The position numbers and the translations under genes are program-made. Below are positions 33,880 through 38,964 of a DNA stretch of 38,964 nucleotides, piece after piece (within the stretch, counting starts at the first letter, position 1; each line of letters starts with the position of its first letter). A model generated the notes under the pieces. It searched no databases and was not told the DNA's origin. It saw only the letters and a list, made by a program, of their open reading frames with translations. The DNA is from Faecalibacterium sp. UBA1360 (GTDB lineage: Bacteria; Bacillota; Clostridia; Oscillospirales; Ruminococcaceae), in the NCBI GenBank assembly GCA_002306375.1, contig DBRU01000023.1, forward strand, positions 1-38,964, written 5' to 3'.

Positions 33880-34863
33880 TCAGTCCTCGCCGGGGAAAAG
33901 CAGTCCGGCGTCTTGCCGGGCTGCTGTTTGTATCCGGCTGACCAGCAGACTTTGGCTGCGAGCCTCTTGGCAGGCAGCCATGTCCCGGTCCTCGATCATA
34001 CATGTAAAGGCGGCAAATTCTTCCACCATGCGGTGAGAAAACGGATTCACGTTGACGTGCCGGGGCGGCCCGCCGTTGGGATAAACGGTAAAGGAACCGC
34101 AGGCGTTGGCGGGGGTCTCCAATACCAGGTAGCCTGCGTCCCCTTGCAGGACGCTCTGATTGGGGGCATGGCTGTCTTTGGCGGCAGTCAGGGTGGCGAC
34201 GCACCCGGGGTATTGCAAGACCATTACGCCCGAGACATCAATGCCGCGCACCAGGTTTGGATAGTAGCGGTATGCCAGCGGCGCGCCCAGCAGCCCCGTG
34301 ACAAAGTGCAGGTTGTAGATATTCAGGTCCATCAGTGCGCCGCCGGCCTGCCGAGGATCAAACGCGGGCAGGATCTGCCCGGCCCGGAACGCGTCATATC
34401 GGCTGGAGTACTGGGAAAAATCCATACGGATCAGACGCAGCTGCCCCAATCCGGGCAGTTCCTGTCGGACTGCCCGGTAGTTGGAGAGATACCGGGTGGT
34501 AATGGCCTCCATCAGCAGCAATCCCTGCCGGTCTGCGATGCGCCACAGCGCTTCGGCTTGCTGCACGTTGGTGACCATGGGCTTTTCCACAATGACGTGG
34601 CACCCCTGTTCCAGCGCCCGGCGGCACATCTCGTAGTGCATAGCGTTGGGAACTGCCACATAAACGGCGTCCACGCCGCAGGTCAGCAGTTCCTGCCATG
34701 CGGTAAAGCGGCGGGGGATCCGATATTGGGCGGCCAGTTGTTCCATCACGGGCTGGCTGCGCGGCGTGCTGCACAGCGCGTACAGCTCCAGCCCGGGAAT
34801 GAGGTGTGCCTGCGGCAAAAAATCCCGCACGATCATGCCTGTGCCCAGAATCCCCAGCTTCAT
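33880..34863 (-). CDS. Gfo/Idh/MocA-family oxidoreductase
   Basis: 327 residues. The N-terminal Rossmann domain opens with KLGILGTGMIVRDFL; the family motif is HVIVEKPMV, with the lysine that lies near the substrate. The C-terminal beta-sheet domain begins near GQLRLIRMDFSQY and includes GGALMDLNIYNLHFV. Members oxidise or reduce sugars, inositols or their derivatives with NAD(P). The ATG at 34863 is preceded by AAAGGA at 12 nt; longer readings cross the promoter. It heads the alpha-glucoside operon and is divergent from the RpiR gene. Its job beside a GH4 enzyme is not obvious; reduction of a 3-keto or other oxidised sugar is possible, but this is conjecture. Confidence 0.9.
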   Translation of the reverse strand: MKLGILGTGMIVRDFLPQAHLIPGLELYALCSTPRSQPVMEQLAAQYRIPRRFTAWQELLTCGVDAVYVAVPNAMHYEMCRRALEQGCHVIVEKPMVTNVQQAEALWRIADRQGLLLMEAITTRYLSNYRAVRQELPGLGQLRLIRMDFSQYSSRYDAFRAGQILPAFDPRQAGGALMDLNIYNLHFVTGLLGAPLAYRYYPNLVRGIDVSGVMVLQYPGCVATLTAAKDSHAPNQSVLQGDAGYLVLETPANACGSFTVYPNGGPPRHVNVNPFSHRMVEEFAAFTCMIEDRDMAACQEARSQSLLVSRIQTAARQDAGLLFPGED

Positions 34864-34886
34864 CGCTTTTTCACGTCCTTTCCGAT

Positions 34887-34926
34887 CGCTGTCATCAGCG
34901 TAGCATGAGACGCGTCCCCGAGTAAA
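34887..34926 (-). promoter_or_regulatory. Promoter and overlapping palindrome of the alpha-glucoside operon
   Basis: On the minus strand TTTACT (34921-34926), an 18-bp spacer and TACGCT (34897-34902) with an upstream TG (extended -10). The palindrome CGCTG-tcat-CAGCG (34887-34900) overlaps the -10 and start point and is a candidate RpiR site. A weaker palindrome, GAAC-N5-GTTC, lies further upstream near 34945. Confidence 0.45.
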
Positions 34927-35046
34927 CCGGTTGGGCGCAACGCGAACCAAATGTTCACAACACACAAAAGAATTGAACCAAAAAAGAAAAAAATATTCAT
35001 CTTTTCGCCCAGGCAGGGGAACCCCATTCTTTTTTTGCGGAAGGTA

Positions 35047-35055
35047 TGGTAAAAT
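35047..35055 (+). promoter_or_regulatory. Extended -10 promoter element of the RpiR gene
   Basis: TGGTAAAAT (35047-35055) is an extended -10 element. No good -35 box stands 16-18 bp upstream, where the sequence is T-rich. The start would be about 15 nt before the ATG at 35078. Confidence 0.4.
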
Positions 35056-35077
35056 GCAACGGAAAGGTGGCGATATC

Positions 35078-35932
35078 ATGTTGTTGGAGCGCTTTGACAC
35101 CCTGAAAGATTTCAGCGAGACCGAAAAGGCCATTGCGTGGTATCTGGTGCAGAATCTTCATATTCTGGATGATCTGACCGTGAGCAAATTGGCACAGGAT
35201 ACCTATACCTCCAATGCCACCGTGATCCGATTTTGCAAGCGCCTGGGGTTTTCCGGGTTTCGGGATATGAAGATCCAGCTGGTACGGGAAGCCAGCGCGC
35301 GGTTCCGAACCCTGCCCCGCATTGATGCGGACATGCCCTTTGCCCCCGGCGACGACATCATGGTCATTGGCAGCAAGCTGGAAGCGTTGATCTGTGGCAG
35401 TGTGGAGCGTACCTACCGCACCCTTTCTCCGGAGGCGGTGTATCGCGCGGTGGACTATATCCGCGGCAGCAAACGCCTTTTCGTTTTTGGCAAGGGGGAC
35501 TCCTATATCCGTGCGGCCACCTTCCGCAACCAGATGATCAAGATCAACCGCTATGTGATCCTGGCGGATGAAAATCACGAGGCATCCTACAACGCCCAGA
35601 ACATCACCGCCGAGGACTGTGTGCTCTTTATCACCTACAGCGCCCATCAATATGATTTTGACGCCTTTATCAAACTGTTTCGCAAGCAGGGGATCCCCAC
35701 CATCATCCTGACTGCCAACGCCCGGTCCTATCTGGCCAGTCAATGCGACGTGATCCTTTGCATCCCCCAGGATGAAAGCTCCACGTCCAAGGTGGCGGGA
35801 TTTGCCTCCTGCGTGTGCATGGAGTATGTGCTGGATATGCTGTACGCTGCGCTGTTCAACCAGGATTACCGGGACAATTACAACCAGAAACAAAAAAAGG
35901 AAACCTACGTCAACCGTATCATCGGCAAATAG
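35078..35932 (+). CDS. RpiR/MurR-family transcriptional regulator
   Basis: 284 residues. The N-terminal HTH_6 domain (about 1-77) has LTVSKLAQDTYTSNATVIRF followed by CKRLGFSGFRDMKIQL, which is diagnostic. A sugar-isomerase (SIS) phosphosugar-binding domain follows (about 105-250; GSKRLFVFGKGDSYIRAAT, CVLFITYSAHQYDFDAF). Such regulators sense phosphorylated sugars. The ATG at 35078 with GGAAAGGTGG about 7 nt upstream is preferred to an ATG eight codons earlier that lacks a site. It is divergent from the Gfo/Idh - EIICB - GH4 operon and presumably controls it in response to the imported alpha-glucoside phosphate. Its base composition is among the lowest in GC of the window. Confidence 0.93.
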   Translation: MLLERFDTLKDFSETEKAIAWYLVQNLHILDDLTVSKLAQDTYTSNATVIRFCKRLGFSGFRDMKIQLVREASARFRTLPRIDADMPFAPGDDIMVIGSKLEALICGSVERTYRTLSPEAVYRAVDYIRGSKRLFVFGKGDSYIRAATFRNQMIKINRYVILADENHEASYNAQNITAEDCVLFITYSAHQYDFDAFIKLFRKQGIPTIILTANARSYLASQCDVILCIPQDESSTSKVAGFASCVCMEYVLDMLYAALFNQDYRDNYNQKQKKETYVNRIIGK

Positions 35933-35952
35933 AGCCCCGCCGGGGAACCGGC

Positions 35953-36000
35953 AACACAAAAGGCGGCCGCCCTGAAAAAGGGGCTGCCGCCTTTTGTGTT
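35953..36000 (+). terminator. Terminator after the RpiR gene
   Basis: AACACAAAAGGCGGCCGCC (35953-35971) pairs with 35982-36000 with one mismatch, then GTTGTTGTG follows. The core resembles the hairpin after lacZ (8100-8136). Confidence 0.75.
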
Positions 36001-36191
36001 GTTGTGCCCGCCCTGGGGCGGGGCCCTGCGGACAACGGGATCACCGGTACGGTTCCCGGTCCTTGAGGTGGCGGGTCAGGGCTTGCATAGGGAGAAGTCG
36101 CCCCAGCTGACGCGCTCGTCCCCGCCGGCAGGCACGCAGGTGGGGACGGGGTCTTTTTGCAGCAGGCGCCGTGGCGCCCCAGACAAGGGGC
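36001..36191. other. Intergenic stretch with possible gene remnant
   Basis: No complete gene is visible. A hairpin CGTCCCC/GGGGACG (36116-36146) followed by GGGTCTTTTTG could terminate plus-strand transcripts. GCCCC-N6-GGGGC (about 36176-36191) directly follows the dehydrogenase stop and may end that gene. On the minus strand a frame with no start reads AGGDERVSWGDFSLCKP before a TGA at 36096, which looks like the tail of a lost gene, but the family cannot be named. Confidence 0.4.
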
Positions 36192-37226
36192 TCAGCACTC
36201 CACCGCCACCTTGATGACCCCGTCCCGCCGTTGCTCGAACAGGTCGTAGGCTTCGGCGATGTCGCGCAAGGGGTAGGTGTGGGTGATCAGCGGGGTGGTG
36301 TCGAGGCGGCCCGCCGCGATCAGGGCCAGGGTGTCGGCGCAGCGGCAGCCGTCCACGCCGCCGGTCTTGAAGGTCAGGTTTTTGCCGTACATGTCGGGCA
36401 GGGGCAGGGTCTGGGGGCCGTCGTACAGCGCCACCACCGTGACCACGGCGTTGGGCCGGGCGCACTGCCAGGCCAGGGCGAAGGTCTCGGGGCTGCCGGC
36501 CACCTCCAGCACGGCGTCGGCTCCGCCGTGGGCGCTGTTGGCCCGCACAAAATCGGCCAGACCCTCGGGCGGGGCCGTGAGGACGTCGGGGTAATGCGCC
36601 CGCACAAAGGCCAGGCGGGCGGGGTCCTTGTCGCAGAGGATGATGCGCCCGGGGCCGTGCAGCGCCGCGCATTGCAGCGTGCAAAGGCCCGTGGGCCCCG
36701 CGCCCAGGATCAGCACCGTGTCCCCCGGGCGGATGCCGGCGATGTCCGCCGCCCAGTACCCGGTGGCCAGCACGTCCCCCACCAGAAGGGCCTGCCGGTC
36801 GCTCACCTCGTCGGGGATAAGCGTCAGCCCCTGGTCGGCAAAGGGCACGCGCACATACTCGGCCTGGCCGCCGTCGATGCGGCAGCCCAGGGCCCAGCCG
36901 CCCTGGGGGTCGGTGCAGTTGTTGACCCAGCCGTTTTGGCAGAAAAAGCAGGACCCGCAGAAGGTCTCCACATTGACGGCCACCCGCTGGCCCGGGCGCA
37001 GGGCGCGCACCCCCGGCCCCACGGCGTCCACGACGCCCACCATCTCGTGCCCCACCGTGACGCCGGGCACGGCCCGGGGCACGCTGCCGTGCTTGATGTG
37101 CAGGTCGCTGGTGCAGATGCTGGCCAGCGTGACCTTGACGATGGCGTCCCGGTCCCCTTGCAGGACGGGCTTGGGTTTTTGGCGCAGTTCAAAAACGCCT
37201 GGCGCGGCGTAGGTATAGGCAAGCAT
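36192..37226 (-). CDS. Zinc-dependent medium-chain alcohol/polyol dehydrogenase
   Basis: 344 residues. Catalytic zinc ligands are Cys38 (SICTSDLH) and His60-Glu61 (GHEMVG); the structural zinc site is Cys90, Cys93, Cys96 and Cys104. The NAD-binding fold has TVLILGAGPTGLCTLQ followed by LCDKDPARL, whose aspartate favours NAD over NADP. The pattern is that of secondary-alcohol, threonine or polyol dehydrogenases, and the substrate cannot be given. The ATG at 37226 has CGGAGG 8 nt upstream. It has its own promoter and is followed by short hairpins. Its last 136 bases are duplicated, with about 5 changes, at 9333-9468 beside the sugar-acid module. Confidence 0.93.
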   Translation of the reverse strand: MLAYTYAAPGVFELRQKPKPVLQGDRDAIVKVTLASICTSDLHIKHGSVPRAVPGVTVGHEMVGVVDAVGPGVRALRPGQRVAVNVETFCGSCFFCQNGWVNNCTDPQGGWALGCRIDGGQAEYVRVPFADQGLTLIPDEVSDRQALLVGDVLATGYWAADIAGIRPGDTVLILGAGPTGLCTLQCAALHGPGRIILCDKDPARLAFVRAHYPDVLTAPPEGLADFVRANSAHGGADAVLEVAGSPETFALAWQCARPNAVVTVVALYDGPQTLPLPDMYGKNLTFKTGGVDGCRCADTLALIAAGRLDTTPLITHTYPLRDIAEAYDLFEQRRDGVIKVAVEC

Positions 37227-37253
37227 GGCAGAGCCTCCGTTCGTTTTTTTATC

Positions 37254-37282
37254 AGTGTAGCACGGGGCGGTTTTTTGGGCAA
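37254..37282 (-). promoter_or_regulatory. Promoter of the alcohol dehydrogenase gene
   Basis: On the minus strand TTGCCC (37277-37282), 17-bp spacer, TACACT (37254-37259) with an upstream TG (TGCTACACT). The leader is about 20 nt. Confidence 0.7.
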
Positions 37283-37289
37283 GACAGAC

Positions 37290-37321
37290 AAAAAAACGGG
37301 GCGGCCGCGATGGGCCGCCCC
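37290..37321 (-). terminator. Rho-independent terminator after the MATE gene
   Basis: On the minus strand GGGGCGGCC and GGCCGCCCC (37313-37321 and 37298-37306) form a 9-bp stem with a 6-nt loop, followed by GTTTTTTTG. It lies just upstream of the dehydrogenase promoter and insulates it. Confidence 0.92.
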
Positions 37322-37332
37322 GGGGGGGAGCG

Positions 37333-38706
37333 TCAGGAGGATGGCAGGGGTTCAGCGTCGGCCTTGCGGCAGATGTCCGCCCAGCGGGCCGTGCGGAAGT
37401 AAAACAGCATGGCCACCATGCCCACAAAAAAGCTCAGGGACACGCCGGCCATGGCGTAGCCGCCGTAGCCCAGCCAGGCCAGCACGTAGGCCGCCGGGAT
37501 ACGCACCGCCCACAGCAGCAGCAGATTGACCACGGTGGGGTAGCGGATCTCGCCGATGCCGTTGGCAAAGCTCATAATGCCGTTGAACACGGCGTAGTTC
37601 CAGGTAAAGGGCAAAACGATGCGCACATACCGCTGGGCAAAGACCAGCACGTCGGCGTCGCGGGTGAACAGCGCCAGCAGCGGCCGGCACCAGACAGACA
37701 CCAGGATGCCCGCCACCAGCGTGATGGCGCCCGAAAACAGGGGGATCTGCCACGCGCCCCGGCGCAGGCGGCGGTAGTTGCCCGCGCCCAGGTTTTGCCC
37801 GGCAAAGACCGTGGCCGCCCCCGAGAAGGAGGTGATGGCGATGTTGGCGATGCCGTTGACCTTGCCGGCCACGGCGCACCCGGCCACAAACACCGAGCCC
37901 TGGGCGTTGAACAGCGTTTGCAGCAGCAGATGCCCCACCGAGTACAGCGCCGTGTTGAGGCCCAGGGGCAGGCCGATGCGCATGATCTCGGCAAGGGTGG
38001 CGGGGTCAAAAGCGCCGGGCAGCACGGGCAGGGCCAGTTCGGGGTAGCGGCGGCGCAGATAGGCGATGCTGCACACCCAGGACAAAAACATGGCCGCCGA
38101 GGTGGCCAGGGCGGCCCCGGCCACCCCCATGCCGAACCCGGCCACGAACACCAGGTCCAAAACGATGTTGACGGCGCAGCTGACGCCCAGCAGCCACAGC
38201 GAGGCCGTGCTGTTGCCCAGGCCCCGCAAAATGCCGGCGTTGTAGTTGTAGCCCATGTTGCCAAGGCAGCCCAGGGTGGTGATGCGCAGGTAGATAATGG
38301 CCCCGTCCATGGCGTCGGGGGCCACCTGCATCATGCGCAGCAGCCAGGGCCCCACCAGCACGCCCACCGCGGTCAGGGGCAGCGCCCCCACGAACAGAAA
38401 CCACACGGTGGTGCGGCTCAGGCGGCGCAGGCCCTCGGCGTCCTGCCGGCCCACGGCCTGGGACACCAGGATCGAGATGCCCGACCCCACGCCCAGGAAC
38501 AGGCAGAGCAGGATCTCCAGCGGCTGGGAGCTGGTGGCCACCGAGGCCAGGGCCGATGTGTCGCAGAAATTGCCGATGACCAGGGTGTCCACGGTGCTGT
38601 ACAGCTGCTGCAAAATGTTGCCCGCGCAGATGGGCAGCGCAAAGCGCACCGACCGCCCGATGATGGAGCCATGGGTCATGTCCACGCGCTGTGCCGTGCT
38701 TGCCAC
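37333..38706 (-). CDS. MATE-family multidrug/metabolite exporter
   Basis: 457 residues and 12 predicted membrane segments in two related halves. Family stretches are RFALPICAGNILQQLYSTVDTLVIG at the start of half one (split here as ALPICAGNILQQLYS and TVDTLVIG), then GVGSGISILVSQAVG, ILRGLGNS, and in half two GLPLGLNTALYS and TVFAGQNLGAGN. MATE proteins expel drugs, organic cations or metabolites against Na+ or H+. The start is taken as GTG 38706 because GGGGAGGGGA stands 5 nt before it; an ATG nine codons later has no good site. It has its own consensus promoter and terminator and is transcribed alone. The exported compound cannot be deduced. Confidence 0.92.
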   Translation of the reverse strand: MASTAQRVDMTHGSIIGRSVRFALPICAGNILQQLYSTVDTLVIGNFCDTSALASVATSSQPLEILLCLFLGVGSGISILVSQAVGRQDAEGLRRLSRTTVWFLFVGALPLTAVGVLVGPWLLRMMQVAPDAMDGAIIYLRITTLGCLGNMGYNYNAGILRGLGNSTASLWLLGVSCAVNIVLDLVFVAGFGMGVAGAALATSAAMFLSWVCSIAYLRRRYPELALPVLPGAFDPATLAEIMRIGLPLGLNTALYSVGHLLLQTLFNAQGSVFVAGCAVAGKVNGIANIAITSFSGAATVFAGQNLGAGNYRRLRRGAWQIPLFSGAITLVAGILVSVWCRPLLALFTRDADVLVFAQRYVRIVLPFTWNYAVFNGIMSFANGIGEIRYPTVVNLLLLWAVRIPAAYVLAWLGYGGYAMAGVSLSFFVGMVAMLFYFRTARWADICRKADAEPLPSS

Positions 38707-38778
38707 GGCGATCCCCTCCCCTGTTCGGGCGGCGGCACAGGGACGCCGCCGCGCCGATCGTATGGTGTATGGTTCCTT

Positions 38779-38807
38779 ATTGTAGACGCGTGTCCCCCCG
38801 GTGTCAA
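38779..38807 (-). promoter_or_regulatory. Strong sigma-A promoter of the MATE gene
   Basis: On the minus strand a perfect TTGACA (38802-38807), 17-bp spacer, TACAAT (38779-38784). The leader is about 65 nt. Confidence 0.85.
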
Positions 38808-38835
38808 TACGCGATTTCGCTGCTTTATGCGGCGT

Positions 38836-38877
38836 GACAAGCCCCCCGCCTTCCGGCGGGGGGCTTGTCTGCCTTTT
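38836..38877. terminator. Terminator hairpin between ROK-kinase and MATE genes
   Basis: GACAAGCCCCCCGCC (38836-38850) pairs perfectly with 38855-38869 around a TTCC loop. The CTTTTTG run lies on the plus-strand side; on the minus strand, which carries the upstream gene, no T-run follows, so termination there relies on the stem. Confidence 0.7.
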
Positions 38878-38907
38878 TGTATTATATGCCGGGTTTTATA
38901 CGTCCGT

Positions 38908-38964
38908 TCAGTCTTCCCGGGCCAGCAGCGCCGCGCCGATGACACCCGCCCGGTAACCCAGGGT
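38908..38964 (-). CDS. C-terminal end of a ROK-family sugar kinase
   Basis: Only 18 codons are inside the window, reading LGYRAGVIGAALLARED before a TGA at 38908-38910. The pattern LGxxAGxIGAALLA is the usual end of ROK-type glucokinases, which phosphorylate glucose or related sugars. The rest of the gene, including the ATP and zinc motifs, lies beyond the window edge, so only the family is suggested. Confidence 0.6.
   Translation of the reverse strand, partial: TLGYRAGVIGAALLARED

Noticed and set aside
1..38964. CRISPR array, tRNA, rRNA, insertion sequence or prophage genes
   Set aside because: No regularly spaced direct repeats, no cloverleaf or rRNA sequence and no transposase or integrase motifs were recognised.

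Overview
The window looks like chromosomal DNA of a GC-rich, low-oxygen gut Firmicute of the Oscillospiraceae/Ruminococcaceae kind (Faecalibacterium/Subdoligranulum-like). This is inferred from strong AGGAGG-type ribosome binding sites, sigma-A style promoters with 17-bp spacers, PTS permeases, RpiR/AraC/FadR regulators, a phosphoketolase and very strong C/G-ending codon use. Almost the whole window is carbohydrate, sugar-acid and purine scavenging. No rRNA, tRNA, CRISPR array, transposase or phage gene was seen.

Layout. 1-637: 3' end of a phosphoketolase gene. 849-4720: an AraC regulator and a GH2 enzyme in one operon, divergent from a second GH2, a LacZ-type beta-galactosidase (5047-8088). 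Both promoters and a widely spaced inverted repeat lie between them. 8170-9468: a creatininase-family gene, a 5'-truncated amidohydrolase, and a near-identical stray copy of the 3' end of the alcohol dehydrogenase gene found at 36 kb, joined at a GGGCCC. 9581-13797: sugar-acid module with a FadR-type regulator, a GntP permease and an IlvD/Edd dehydratase. 14023-15990: a GH31 glycosidase with its own consensus promoter.

16053-26199: two divergent gene sets around an AraC regulator. Leftwards run a beta-glucoside PTS EIIBC, a GH106-like enzyme and a GH1 6-phospho-beta-glucosidase. Rightwards run the AraC regulator, a 785-residue protein of unknown function and an esterase. Together they look like an intracellular system for importing and stripping a decorated (acylated and deoxyhexosylated) beta-glucoside. 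This is the most interesting part of the window.

26280-30369: a frameshifted LysR gene next to an NCS2 purine permease and adenine deaminase. 30567-35932: a visibly less GC-rich alpha-glucoside-6-phosphate locus (RpiR regulator; Gfo/Idh oxidoreductase, EIICB, a 90-residue membrane protein, GH4 6-phospho-alpha-glucosidase), probably acquired separately. 36192-38964: a zinc alcohol dehydrogenase, a MATE exporter and the last codons of a ROK-family kinase. Neither PTS permease carries an EIIA domain, and no signal peptide was seen on any hydrolase, so sugars are apparently taken up intact and broken down in the cytoplasm.
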